Shown one piece after another: positions 44,801 through 53,891 of a stretch of 64,000 nt of DNA; the first letter of the stretch is position 1; every line of letters starts with the position of its first letter. A program made the translations under genes and the position numbers. The stretch is from Diplonema japonicum. Lineage: Eukaryota; Euglenozoa; Diplonemea; Diplonemida; Diplonemidae. The DNA lies in NCBI GenBank assembly GCA_964019335.1, contig OZ025688.1, forward strand, positions 1 through 64,000, written 5' to 3'. The notes beneath the pieces are model-generated. The model saw nothing but the letters and a program-made list of their open reading frames with translations, was not told the origin of the DNA and searched no databases.

Positions 44801-47800
44801 GGGAAGTGAGGTGTATGTCGGAGATACTGTATTGCAGGCACCGATCCGTATAAACACACGCGGCAGAGTGGAGGACAACATCATCATTATCAACGACGAG
44901 GTGGTTTTGGTGCCTGAGAAAGTGTTCAATGGCGTGCAACTGTACACCTCAACAGAGGGAGAACTTGTGACGCACTTGAATGAGAAAGTGGCCGTTGGCC
45001 CTTCGGGCTCACCATTGAGCACCTCGGATGGCAAGCTGGTGCTGGCTTCGTTGGCACTCCTTGACGGAACACCTATAGGACTCGAGGGCTACGCAACACC
45101 TTTCATTTTCGAAGGCCACGCAGTTATTATCATCGATGGCATTGCTATGCACAAACGGCAGCCGCTCATAGCCGCAGGAAAGCCCGTCCACGCCAACAGG
45201 CACAATGTGCTAGTAACTGAGGAAGGAAAGGTCACCGTTGCCAATGACTACATGCTCTTGGTGGAGGTGAAGGATGTTGCTACAGGTAACAGCATCTTCT
45301 ACGACCAGGAGCGCGTTCCCAGGACACAGCATGGGGGCGCTGTCTCACTGAATGGGGGCATCCCTGTTGTGGCTGAAGGACAACTTGTTGTTGTAAACAA
45401 AGACAATACTATGCACCTTGAGGACGGAACTGAGGTGGTAAATGATGTCAAGTGGTCTGATGGTATGCCTGTAACATGTATGGGCCCGGGCCCTGGGCAG
45501 TCGGTCATCCGAACGCGAGACGCGCAGCCGTTGCTGGGCCCCGACGGAAAGGAGGTAGTTGTTGTGAAGGGTTCCGTTTATACTTCTGACAAACGGCAAC
45601 TCCTTGAGCTGAAAATGGACCCGGGGGACTGCTTGACCGTGCTTGCGAAATCTGTGACATATCCATCGCTGTACACTGACAATGCGGGACGTCTGTGTAC
45701 TAAGGAAGGGGTCTGCGTCATCAGGAATGGGGAGCCTCTGATGTCAGCGGATGGTTCATTCATCATTAAGACGGCTTCTGGTGTGTACAGCCGCTGCGAT
45801 GGCCGTGGGAAGGTTATCATGAAGAAGGGCACAATGCAGCCCCTCACGTGGGCCGATGGAATTGTTGCTGTGACCGATGACCTCCTGTTGCGCTCACCCG
45901 ACGGGAGGCTTGTTGAAGGTGTCAAAATATCTCCATCTGGACGTGTGGTTAACCATGAAGGGCAGGAAGTAGATGTGGTGCTGCAACCAAGCGGGATGGT
46001 GGTTTGCATCACGCCGCACGGGTGCCACTGGAGGGATGCCTTCGACCGCCTGTGCACCAAGGCAGGCGAGCTCATAGCAACAACGGACGGCGTGCCCATC
46101 ACAGCGGCTGACGGGTCTGTAGTCCTCCACTCTAACGAGCGTAACAGCGCTGCCCCGAGGTATGTGACAGGTGGAAACGGTTCCCCTGTTGCCTGCACTA
46201 GCGATGGCAAGGTGGCCTTATGGGACACAGGGAATGCCATGGTCTGTGGGAGCGACGGGAAAACTCTTCTAAACCCCAAAGGTGAGCCCGTGCACGGCGT
46301 CGTCATCAGCAAGGAAGGGAAGCTCATGAACAAGTCAGGTGAAGAGGTGGTCGTGGTTCCAACGGACCCCCCAATGCTATTGCGGGAGTACCAAGGGCAC
46401 TACATGGACGAGGTAGGTGTCCTACGTGTCAAGGACGGGCGGGCAATTCTGCTCAATGCACACGGTGTGCCCTACTATAGCAAGAACCAAGTGGTGGTGC
46501 GAACGAACGCAGATGTGACGATGGAGGATGGAACACGTGTAGCACTGCGTGGTGACGGGACACCACTTACGTGGCCTGACGGAGCGGTCGTAACACAAGT
46601 GCAAGGCATGTCAATTGTAAAGGGCACACTGGTGCATGACACCACCAAACGGAAAGGGAGCATCTCACTGAGGGGAACACCCGTGCTGCACCGTCATGAT
46701 ACATTGTGGGAACGTGGGGACGGATCCTTATGCTTGCTGGACGACCGCACTGTGTATACAACAAAAGAGGGCAACCCTGTCAGGGGTGCTGGTGGTTACT
46801 TACTCGGAGATGTAAACAAGCTTGAGGATGGTACTCCTGTAGCGATGCAGTACGGAGAGCCTCTCTTGTGGAACAGCAATGAACCTGCTGTGGTAGGACT
46901 TGACAGAAAAACGCTGCTTGACTCTGCAAGGGTGCCCATCACAGGTCCTGACGGCAGGTTTGTGGTTGTAACAGAGGACGGATCGCTGCAAACACCTAAC
47001 GGGCAGGACGTGATCATCACTATTGTTGATGATGCCCCGGTGGCCATGACACAGAAGCGTGACCTTCAAGGCAAGATATGCCGAGTAGGGGGGAGGACAC
47101 TGTTTTCGGATCAAACAGGTGCCACGAGACTGGAGCAGGGTGAGGAGGTTATCCTTGTTGATGACCAACCGGTGCAGCATGCAGGTGGTTTTGTGATTAA
47201 AGCAGGTGGTAGACTAAGCATCTCGGGGGCTTTAAACCTGACAGTTGTCAACAATGCGAAGGGACAACCCGTTGTCTGGAAGGACGGCACTGCAATGACC
47301 AGCACGGGCGGCAAGGTGGACGGTGTACCAGGCGTCTACACGTCGCCGAAGGGGCAGCCTCTCGACAAGCATGGAAACAGCATTGTTCTACATCTTGGCA
47401 AAGAGGGCGACATGGTCCCGCTTGTCTCTTCGAACGAGCACAGTGGGCTGTTCACTTCGCTCTATGAACCAGAGTCTCTCTTCACAGAAGCGGGGCATAC
47501 TGTTGTGCTCGGCACCAACGGCTGGCCTCTCAAAGATCACCAAGGAAGGACTGTTATCAGCATGGGCAAAGCTGACGATATTCTCTACAAAACCGTGGAC
47601 GGAATCACAGTTGTGAAAGCTAGAGGTGCACCTCTTACCACCCCAGAAGGAACGGCAATGATACGCTCTCCTAAAGGACTACTTGACATTGGGAAGACAA
47701 TTATGCATGAGGTACAAGTCACGCCAGAGGGAAAACTCGTGAGTTCTAACACCGGTTTGCCATGCATGCTGGTGTTCAAGAATGAAGAAAGGCCGTTGGT

Positions 47801-49304
47801 TCTTACGCCGGTACTCGACAAAGAAGGACATCAAGAGGCGACACCTTATGGAGAGATGTTGTGGAAAGAGCAGGATGCAGAGTCGATGCACACCGAAGAT
47901 GGCAACGAGGTGTTTATAATCAATGGGACAGTGGTGCTGAAGAAGGGGCATGTGTACCGGACTGAGGACGGCAGGAAAGTGAGTGTCATAAGCGGCCAGG
48001 TGATAACGTGGCACGGAACTGGAAAAGTAGTTACGACACAAGACGAACGCAGCAATGTGATCGAAGGGCCTGATGGCAGGGCAGTCGAGAGCGCAGAAGG
48101 AAAGGTCATCTTGAACTTCAAAGGCGAGCCCTCCACACTCTCTGGTAAGGTAGTAAAGCTGGCAGAAAGAGGGCCTGGTGCTGTGGGACTTGTGTATGCC
48201 ACAACATACAAGGGCAGAGTACTTTACCAAGATCCCTGGGACGAGCTGTGCCTGGAAAATGGTGATGCGGTGCTGCTGGGCATGGACGGCGAACCTTTGC
48301 AAGCAAGTTCAGGGAAGCTTGTGTTGAGCAATCTCCTCACTGAAGACGGCAGCAGAGTTGGTGTTGATGATGGCGGGAAGCCTCTGCAATGGGAGAACGG
48401 CAGTGTGGTGGTGTCACTCAAAGGCACAAACAATGTACTGAACGATGATGGGACGCAGCCCGTTTCGAAGGTGCATCTGGCCGATGACAGCCGCGTGGTG
48501 ACAGAGAGAAATGAACAAGCTTGGCTGGTCAGTTCGAAGGGGGAGTGTTATGGTCTAACACCCCTGAGAGACCCCTTGGGTGACCACAGCGTGCTGCCTG
48601 ATGGGAGGCTTCTATTCAAAGACCCCCAAGGTGCCATGTGCTTGCGCAGCGGAACACCTGTACAGCGCGGGACCACACCCTTGAACACGTCTGTGAACGA
48701 GTCTGAATGGAAGTGGACAAGTGGGTTTTGTGCAAGCCGCCCAATGACACCGCAAGACAGGGTCTTCGCATCTCCTTTGAAGGACATCAGTGTGAACACG
48801 ACGACCATGCCTAGCGCCAGTGTGCAGTCAGGGCCTGTGTCGAAGGCGGAACGAACACTGCGATCGCAGTTGAGCACGTTAAGTGAAAAGCTGGAAGCGG
48901 AGAAATTGGAGAGAATGAAGGTGGGGGCGAACTTGAAGATGGAAAAGATGAAAATGAGCAGCACAATGGACAGGGTTATGGTACTCAAGGAATTTGCAAA
49001 CAGTACCATGCAGCCCCAGGGAGCGAAAGATGTTGAAATATTCGAGACACACGTCCACCAGACGCAACTGGAGGAGCGTGACGATGCGCTGTCCTTGTCG
49101 CCCATTGTGTCGGACCCTTCCGAAGAGCAGGGATCTTCCTTCCAATCTCCTCAAGTAGAGGTCAAGCTCCACGTCACACCAAATAACCCATCCACCATCA
49201 CGCAATATACTACAGCACGTGCAGCACATCTGGAAGAATGGGACAGGGACACAGACCTGCAAACTATCCTCAACCCTTGTGTAACACTAGATGAGTTCTC
49301 TTAG
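38880..49304 (+). CDS. Giant 3474-residue repeat protein with terminal coiled coils
   Basis: This is a single uninterrupted exon of 10.4 kb. Residues about 20-310 are coiled coil. A Ser/Pro linker (SSTPPASPMESPPMSP) and DCCSTEVQTDP follow. Residues about 395-3270 are a long array of irregular repeats rich in DG/NG turns and short beta-strand-like segments, such as EDGTPVALKEDNEVLTWPSG and ADGSVVLHS. Typical repeat words are LEDGTPV, TWPDGA, SSDGK and GRPV. About residues 3321-3380 form a second coiled coil. The repeat pattern suggests a beta-solenoid or many small beta meanders, so a structural fibre or cytoskeletal spacer is plausible. There is no signal peptide or membrane segment. A 1014-bp segment is duplicated inside it. 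I recognise no named family. Confidence 0.85.
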   Translation: MLNRHPSRSSGVPRVDSRASSSNAELKVAEDEIAELQARVKKLQTTLRTTKQNLEEELEQRDDELGAALTEIEELKASIMADKMAALSQQDDEFAQRMEELTKRRREVDAKLKTMTTQHKAALRETVCFRTISHSRIVMNTYFYKMLKLVSGRRYRLLEEQLHRTHQADQSTIEDLNRKLAESVFSSAPNQFSSLIANLHASILTLDADQNRAGLPLVEQDLRSALKCEADWLMLQREYEQVAKEHLREKISAAGCEAEVREVLNDINIQWDDKEGLQELRRAQEAIQQLTSKLEMQTESSTPPASPMESPPMSPVLSTVKSVQHTIVIPVPDCCSTEVQTDPLPLTVSRPVSPIHSLLSSPSSVSSNQEKDTDSLIDPLEPSLAQPPVQPTPLRGHDGRPLPGYTVAVDNTTALTPAGTVILASDGRPVQVDEAGWPCDSSGQPLKLFDVGGGLICLSVSQLVHNGCPIFVSTEGEHYLENGTNIVLHDGKLLVDDEGYLVTKQRDNSGESFRTEDGKVAVVTDGQPVVWENSKAAVANDGTLTSPVGGTIEAPDGLPVKVTATGHPVTASGTPVVLLTHTHPPMAMVAHPQTGLFVDCDKHLRTSSGDVVVTKAGKPLRSKTNELVVIPKETGIPVLESGMAVLLKDVDTKEVLLWEDGTPVMVSSDGKHVIGRDGKRVHGVRVSEDHTAVTFQGVQATLVCLEDGRTAALVPVEGEQKLFRNIDGELCTVNGAKVAQANGAPLTSHDGCFVVEEDTVHGVGYELEDGRRVAVDAEGQVLSLDGRVCTVSDDGRVVVDTFGTPLVGPDSRPCLFSDDNKVMTSRKVPVQLGTRDGCFVALIKDGEYFVDRAGDKCLASGLKVETCDNGDVLKASNGASVLKEGITTDGMLVTSGRWKDGSVVVANSKKEILDKNENAIEGLRYEEDAIVFGDGERVLLFDDNFGNIVIADEGAGDALIHENNLIKARNSHLYTQAGDRVHSIGGVPLLHGTMPVLSSLQGLHLADGRTVAMCGEMPLKWNSGAPVLCDLERRMLNEDGSPEERCRAMARGDLCWDGTYGATVANNEVVIKKRDGLFCLPSGEQCTEDGLLVLPITSTDGRHVLASINTLEDGTPVALKEDNEVLTWPSGHAVICSNAGAVLDPKGGLLLGLLLDKNKHLMLDSGEHVSLSLDETNEPVVLIPMPHASNDLYTDMKGVYRTSRGRRVALSEGQPLTDNSSRLVTRSIAGVLATDDNRLIAVHPDGQPILSSQGTAISSLKEGSVVPDVVFNNLPVSLSVTGHPVTASGTPVVLLTHTHPPMAMVAHPQTGLFVDCDKHLRTSSGDVVVTKAGKPLRSKTNELVVIPKETGIPVLESGMAVLLKDVDTKEVLLWEDGTPVMVSSDGKHVIGRDGKRVHGVRVSEDHTAVTFQGVQATLVCLEDGRTAALVPVEGEQKLFRNIDGELCTVNGAKVAQANGAPLTSHDGCFVVEEDTVHGVGYELEDGRRVAVDAEGQVLSLDGRVCTVSDDGRVVVDTFGTPLVGPDSRPCLFSDDNKVMTSRKVPVQLGTRDGCFVALIKDGEYFVDRAGDKCLASGLKVETCDNGDVLKASNGASVLKEGITTDGMLVTSGRWKDGSVIVADEERNVLGPQLQTLPGITVNTNNKLLNHKGVEVKLVNTSEGVVALEDMGSGVFMYGMELFLEDGSRLLMNGSKPFTSADGKMAALDVNTSNLILVTRNMKKSTSGVVIQTTKGIHCLWEDSGYLVVGNKSGEVLDTKLSIVNGIRHAEGVVGEGVHFAKGVAMMPSRHGLFRHISDEDDIRTATGDEVVVQDGRVVRTDSGVAAWADKQIVLYPSMKRVATMPNGKVLRKSDGSLVLGSSCGKVEGIPGAYFNNRNNLVSKTNADVVLLEMDSGKMTPATALEAQPGMYQALDCSSLLDSKGQEIIDVENKVALAPEGPVVVGTDRKVALTVTGEILKTNTGKVVSYSSTVKGSEVYVGDTVLQAPIRINTRGRVEDNIIIINDEVVLVPEKVFNGVQLYTSTEGELVTHLNEKVAVGPSGSPLSTSDGKLVLASLALLDGTPIGLEGYATPFIFEGHAVIIIDGIAMHKRQPLIAAGKPVHANRHNVLVTEEGKVTVANDYMLLVEVKDVATGNSIFYDQERVPRTQHGGAVSLNGGIPVVAEGQLVVVNKDNTMHLEDGTEVVNDVKWSDGMPVTCMGPGPGQSVIRTRDAQPLLGPDGKEVVVVKGSVYTSDKRQLLELKMDPGDCLTVLAKSVTYPSLYTDNAGRLCTKEGVCVIRNGEPLMSADGSFIIKTASGVYSRCDGRGKVIMKKGTMQPLTWADGIVAVTDDLLLRSPDGRLVEGVKISPSGRVVNHEGQEVDVVLQPSGMVVCITPHGCHWRDAFDRLCTKAGELIATTDGVPITAADGSVVLHSNERNSAAPRYVTGGNGSPVACTSDGKVALWDTGNAMVCGSDGKTLLNPKGEPVHGVVISKEGKLMNKSGEEVVVVPTDPPMLLREYQGHYMDEVGVLRVKDGRAILLNAHGVPYYSKNQVVVRTNADVTMEDGTRVALRGDGTPLTWPDGAVVTQVQGMSIVKGTLVHDTTKRKGSISLRGTPVLHRHDTLWERGDGSLCLLDDRTVYTTKEGNPVRGAGGYLLGDVNKLEDGTPVAMQYGEPLLWNSNEPAVVGLDRKTLLDSARVPITGPDGRFVVVTEDGSLQTPNGQDVIITIVDDAPVAMTQKRDLQGKICRVGGRTLFSDQTGATRLEQGEEVILVDDQPVQHAGGFVIKAGGRLSISGALNLTVVNNAKGQPVVWKDGTAMTSTGGKVDGVPGVYTSPKGQPLDKHGNSIVLHLGKEGDMVPLVSSNEHSGLFTSLYEPESLFTEAGHTVVLGTNGWPLKDHQGRTVISMGKADDILYKTVDGITVVKARGAPLTTPEGTAMIRSPKGLLDIGKTIMHEVQVTPEGKLVSSNTGLPCMLVFKNEERPLVLTPVLDKEGHQEATPYGEMLWKEQDAESMHTEDGNEVFIINGTVVLKKGHVYRTEDGRKVSVISGQVITWHGTGKVVTTQDERSNVIEGPDGRAVESAEGKVILNFKGEPSTLSGKVVKLAERGPGAVGLVYATTYKGRVLYQDPWDELCLENGDAVLLGMDGEPLQASSGKLVLSNLLTEDGSRVGVDDGGKPLQWENGSVVVSLKGTNNVLNDDGTQPVSKVHLADDSRVVTERNEQAWLVSSKGECYGLTPLRDPLGDHSVLPDGRLLFKDPQGAMCLRSGTPVQRGTTPLNTSVNESEWKWTSGFCASRPMTPQDRVFASPLKDISVNTTTMPSASVQSGPVSKAERTLRSQLSTLSEKLEAEKLERMKVGANLKMEKMKMSSTMDRVMVLKEFANSTMQPQGAKDVEIFETHVHQTQLEERDDALSLSPIVSDPSEEQGSSFQSPQVEVKLHVTPNNPSTITQYTTARAAHLEEWDRDTDLQTILNPCVTLDEFS
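40571..41584 (+). repeat. Internal duplication, copy A (1014 bp, 338 codons)
   Basis: This segment of the giant gene recurs at 42719-43732, offset 2148 bp. The encoded proteins are identical through this length. The one nucleotide difference I noticed is synonymous (T at 40625, C at 42773). The boundaries are abrupt on both sides. Confidence 0.93.
42719..43732 (+). repeat. Internal duplication, copy B (1014 bp, 338 codons)
   Basis: Partner of 40571-41584. The length is an exact multiple of three, so the reading frame is kept. The flanking repeats are diverged, implying a recent duplication or gene conversion of this block only. Confidence 0.93.
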
Positions 49305-49424
49305 ATTAGATACTAGACTATAATGTACGGACGTCCTTTCATTTTTTATTCTTTTTTTCTCTTCCTGTTATCTGTTTTCCCTTTCAACCACCACAGGGTC
49401 GAGGTTGGGTGTTGGAGGCTGGTG

Positions 49425-51006
49425 ATGAACGTGCCACCTTTAGAAGAATGGGAGCAGCGGCCACTGCTGCTGCGGTGGAACCCGACGAACAGGAAAGAGG
49501 ACAGCCCAGCCCCTGGGACAGTGATGAAGATAAACAGCGAACACACGATACCCTTTGAGTCAGAGCTGTTCAAAGGGGTGTTCCATCTGTCCATTAGGTA
49601 CGTAGAAAACTGTGAATACGACCCATGGGGGGAGACGGGGCATAACAAGGGGAGGAAGAGGAAGATTGTGGCATACTTTCAAGGAGAGTTCAAGAAAAGG
49701 CTTGCCTTTGATGATGTGCTGTTCGGGTTCATCTGGAACAAGCCCCTCTCCCCGCCAAGAGGTATTGGTGTGGCTATGAAGGTGTGCGAGAGCTTCTCAC
49801 CCGGCACTGTTTCCAACGTGGTCTGTGACAAGCCGTACATGCTTAACATCATTGCAGGCGGTGCGGACTCCATCCACGTCTGGTCGCCTAACGACCCCCC
49901 CGAAGAAAAGCTCGACCCCTCCGTCCCCCATTTTCTGTACGAAAGGGAGGGAGGTGACCTTCCAAAGTTCAAGGGTATGAAAGAACGTGCGAAATGGATG
50001 CATGTATGTCCCTCACCAACACCAATAACCAATACACACACAGAAAAAGAACCCAAACGGTGGCACCAATGCATCTAACTGCTTCTACGAACCCGGCTGG
50101 ACATACAGCTTCGACTTCTACACCCACCTGCTCTTCATGAACCTGTTTGAAGTGCACTTCCCTCTCGGGGTTACCTACTGGCAGATTAAACTGGACGATT
50201 ACTTCAACGGCCAGCCCTATCCTATCTGCGCCGTCACGAAAGATGGTCAGAAGCTGTGGGACTTCGAGCTGTGGCATGAGAAGACCACCAAAAAGGCAGG
50301 ACCTGAAATATGGAGAAAAGGACCACCTGAGCCTGCACCAGCCCCTATTCCCGTGCCATCTACTCCTACTGCTGGCTCCGTTCGTCATATGAGCCAGGTC
50401 CTGTCACGGGCCGAGGGATCTGATGAAGATTCAGACGCACTGTTGATGTCGTGTATCGACGAGGAGGAGGAAGAGCATGACCTGGCGTCGGACGACTCGG
50501 AGCCCAAGGAAGGGTACGTGAGCCCTGAGGTTGCGCCGCTGGTGCCGATGGTTGAAACGAAAGACAACATAGGAATGGTGCTGTGGGCGGGGAAGAGATT
50601 GCGCGACATGCCCAGAATGAGCTCAGGGTGGGCGACAAAAAAGAAAGAGATTCCCCAGGGGTGCAAGGTGACTCTGATGCAGACAACAGACTCGGGGTGG
50701 ACAGAAGTAAAGCTGCCCGGCGGTGTTACAGGGTGGATGCAGACACACCACCTGAGCAAATTAACGTCCATCCCAGAGGGAAGGGAACCGGGGCGTGGGG
50801 TCATCACCGCCAAAAGAAAGCGGGTCAGGGAGCTACCGAAGGCGAAGGCACGGCGACACGGGCCGTACTTGAACATGGACGAGGAGGCACATGTGATCAC
50901 GTACACAGGCCACTGGGCACTTATAATGCCTGCCAAGGGGCCGGCTGGCTGGATCAAAGCAAGCAACATAAGGCTCATACCAGACACGCCAGAGGGCGAG
51001 CGTTAG
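49425..51006 (+). CDS. DUF1769-like protein with C-terminal SH3-like repeats
   Basis: It has two exons with a 40-nt intron at 50004-50043; the product is about 513 residues. The N-terminal half matches the DUF1769 pattern: FHLSIRYVENCEYDPWGE, VAYFQGEFKKRLAFDDVLFG, a KPYMLNIIAGGADSI segment, and after the intron FYEPGWTYSFDFYTHLLFMN. DUF1769 proteins are widespread in fungi and protists, with poorly known function. After an acidic linker (DEEEEEHDLASDD) come two SH3b-like units: GMVLWAGKRLRDMP...GWTEVKLPGGVTGWMQTHHL and ITAKRKRVRELP...GPAGWIKASNIRLI. This looks like an unusual fusion. A CCACAG site ends at 49396. An in-frame ATG at 49323 encodes a Phe-rich leader that is probably untranslated. 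Confidence 0.8.
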
Positions 51007-52744
51007 CACGTGACCCCGGAAGGGGCACACGGTACCTTCTCTCCTTCTTTCTGCCCCTATGTACGAACTGCGGTAACGTGGGCAAGACCACTGCCGCACC
51101 GTTGCCGGGCCTGAGTGTTCCTCTTTTTTGTTTTTAAAATTTTTGTGTCTGATTTCTTTTTTTTCTTTTTCCTTGCTTTTTCCTCTTTTTTTCTCTTCCC
51201 CCCCTCACTTCGCTTACTGTTTCCCCCTCGTTACATGTTTTTTTTTCTTTTTTTCTTTCGGCCTGTCGATTGTGATTCCAAAGAGAATGGGGAAAAAACG
51301 GAGAGAAATTAACAAGCAACCGCAGCCTGCCCTTTCAAGTGGGAAACACCCCCTCATCATGGGAGAAGGGAAATCGAAAGGAAGGGGCGTTGCTCATGCA
51401 CTATCTGTGTTGGGTTTTCTTCTTCTTTTTTTTATTATTTTGTTGTTTCACTCTTCAGAAATTACTTCACGCTAAATCCCATTTATATTCACGAAAAGAC
51501 TTTCTGAGCCGCAAGTGCAAAATGGCAAAGGTCACGACCCCCAAGCACTGGAGTTATGAGGAAAAAAACTGAGAAAGTCAGCCATGTGTATCTACTCTAG
51601 CATGTTAAAGTTTCAAAACCCTCAGAGTGTTGTACCGTGATACCACTCCTGCCGTCGGGGAAGGATTTCCCTCGTCTCGAGATAACGGTTCAAGTCCTTA
51701 CCTTTGTCGGCAGTAAATAGCTATTTGTTTTTTGTTGCGCCTGTAAATCGCTTAAAGTCTCCTGTCTTCCCCCCTTTTTTTATTCCTTCCTTCCATCTTT
51801 CGTCTTCCCCCCATTTTTTTTGTTTTTCTTTTTTGGGACAAAGAAAGAAATGTCGACAAATGAGGCATCAAGAAGTAAAAATTGAGCACGGGGCTAGTTG
51901 TTCGTCCTGTTTTTTTTTTTCCTTTTTTTTTTTCTTGTGTGTGTTAATTATGCTTTCAATATGGAAAGAACGAAAGCCAAAATAATGAAATGATTGTGTG
52001 TTCATAAGCCCAAGGGGAAGGAGAGAGATATTAAGGAAAAAAAAATATATATCGTTGGGAAGAGAATTGGGGTTAGGGTGGAATGGGAGAAATTAAATGA
52101 AGAAAAAGGAGAAAAAAAAAAGAGTGGTCATAAAACTGGGGAGGAAATGAGGGGGGGAACACACACCTGCACAATAGAAAAGAAAAAAGGGGAGGGGGGG
52201 AAGGGGGGATCTGCAAATGTCTAGTTATTGTTATCCAGTAAAAAACAGCCAACCGTCTTCCCTTTCTACTGTTGAATGATAAGAAGTTAACTCCCCCCTT
52301 CCCCTTGGGTCGCCTGAAGCACGTTTTACCTTGGTCCTTTGAAAAAGAAATGGGATTTGATACCTTAAGGCCATTGTGAAAGTATCCTTTTTTTTCCCGC
52401 TGTGTTCCTACCAAGTTTTGCTTCGGTTACTTGATTGGGAAAATAAAAAAAGAAGCACCCCCCCACTTATTTTTTATATACCGTGTACCTAGCTAGCTAT
52501 ATGTTCGTTTCCCTTTCCCTTTCCCTTTCCCTTTCCCATTCTTACCCGCCGTTCCCCATTCTCTTTTATTTTATCTTTTTGTCAATGATTCTTTTTTTCT
52601 TTTTTTTTTTTACTTCCCCTTTTCATGTTTCTGTTCTTTTTTTTTTAATGTGTTCTCTATACCATGGCAGCATCATAACAGGCCTCTACTCCCTACGCCC
52701 TGCTCCTGCTCGTGTTCTTTGCCGAGTGGGTGCATTAAGGGACG
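51007..52744. other. Spacer with T-runs, CCCTTT repeat and a possible structured element
   Basis: No gene supported. CTGCCG (about 51649-51654) can pair with CGGCAG (about 51708-51713) around an inner GGGAA/TTTCCC hairpin. A B-box-like GGTTCAAGTCC lies at 51687-51697, but no A box is evident. CCCTTT repeats occur at 52508-52537. Other frames are homopolymer artefacts. Confidence 0.35.
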
Positions 52745-53824
52745 ATGCATGCCACCTGTGACGAGAGCAAGCCCATCGGGAGTGTAAGATGGATCATAGT
52801 AGTGTGGTATATGTGCAGTGTGGTGGGTAACATGACTTCAAAGATGGTGCTCACGATATTTGAGTACCCGGTGACTGTGATGATGGGGCCGACGCTGGTG
52901 GGTGCTGTGAGTGTGCCCCTCCTTGCCCACTTCTTGCCCCCGAAGTGGGCCGGCTGGCTTCTGACAGGTTCCTCCACCGAGACCAACACTTACAAATGGT
53001 CATTCTCAGCATTGAGGCAAACCGCCCGTGAGAGATACCGCCTCTGCCTCTTCCTCGGCTTCCTCTCCCTCACTGCAGGGCTTCTCCACCGCGTTGCCCT
53101 CATGAGCGTCAGCGTCTCCTTCGCCCACACCGTCAAGGCCATCCAGCCCCTCTATGCTTGTATTTTTAGTTACCTCATCTTCGGTTCAACCCCGACACTC
53201 CTCTCCAGCCTGTCGCTTTTCTTCGTCATTGTTGGCATCATGCTGTCTGTCTTCAGCGAGAACAACATTCTGACCACCACCCACGGTGTGGTCGCGCTGC
53301 AGATGTCGGTAGCTGCGCTGAGCATGTCCTCTGTGGTGCAGAAGGTTATCCTTGTAGGCCTCGACAGGGCAGAGGTCTTCGCCATTATTACCGGTACAGC
53401 CACGCTGCTCAACGCTGTTGTGTGGACTGTGCACGACCTGCCGCTCTTCATCGCATCTCTGCAAGAGGGCCGCTCCATTGTGAAGGGTTCCCACACACAC
53501 CTCTTGCTGCTAACCCTCGTCAACGCCACCGCGTTGGCCATGCAGCACTTCACGTCGCTGTCGGCATTGCAGAAGCTCTCGCCCACCTCGCACTCCATGG
53601 TGGCCTGCATGAAGCGTGTGGTCATTATAGCCGTCTCTTCCGTCTTCTTCAGCAACAAGATGGGACCTGTCAATGTCCTGGGTGCTGCCATCGCTGTCGC
53701 AGGTGTCACTGTTTATGAGCGGAGCAGGGCACCTAGCAAGGCGACCCCCATGGTCCAGTCACCCAAGGCAGCACGCTTCCTCGGCTTTCTAAGCCCTCAG
53801 AAGAGGGACACGTCGCTGGTTTAG
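52745..53824 (+). CDS. Triose-phosphate/nucleotide-sugar transporter family protein (SLC35E-like)
   Basis: This is a single exon of 359 residues with eight to ten hydrophobic segments. TPT-family cues are VSVSFAHTVKAIQPLYACIF (usually SFTxxVKAxEP), SVVQKVIL after the fifth or sixth helix, LSPTSHSMVACMKRVVIIAV (usually SPVTHSVGNxxKRVxVI), then NVLGAAIAVAGVTVYER. This resembles SLC35E and plastid phosphate-translocator-like proteins of the secretory pathway; the substrate is not predictable. The N-terminus lacks an obvious plastid-targeting presequence. The ATG at 52748 is the first true ATG in frame. Confidence 0.9.
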   Translation: MHATCDESKPIGSVRWIIVVWYMCSVVGNMTSKMVLTIFEYPVTVMMGPTLVGAVSVPLLAHFLPPKWAGWLLTGSSTETNTYKWSFSALRQTARERYRLCLFLGFLSLTAGLLHRVALMSVSVSFAHTVKAIQPLYACIFSYLIFGSTPTLLSSLSLFFVIVGIMLSVFSENNILTTTHGVVALQMSVAALSMSSVVQKVILVGLDRAEVFAIITGTATLLNAVVWTVHDLPLFIASLQEGRSIVKGSHTHLLLLTLVNATALAMQHFTSLSALQKLSPTSHSMVACMKRVVIIAVSSVFFSNKMGPVNVLGAAIAVAGVTVYERSRAPSKATPMVQSPKAARFLGFLSPQKRDTSLV

Positions 53825-53891
53825 TTGTACTTTACGCTTACGTTATGGTATTCCTCATTGCTAGCACGCAGTGCATACAGGCTTGGCCAAG

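Noticed and set aside
40060-48700. CRISPR-like or satellite array
   Set aside because: The repeats are protein-level and diverged, with no constant nucleotide repeat or spacer pattern except the one 1014-bp duplication.
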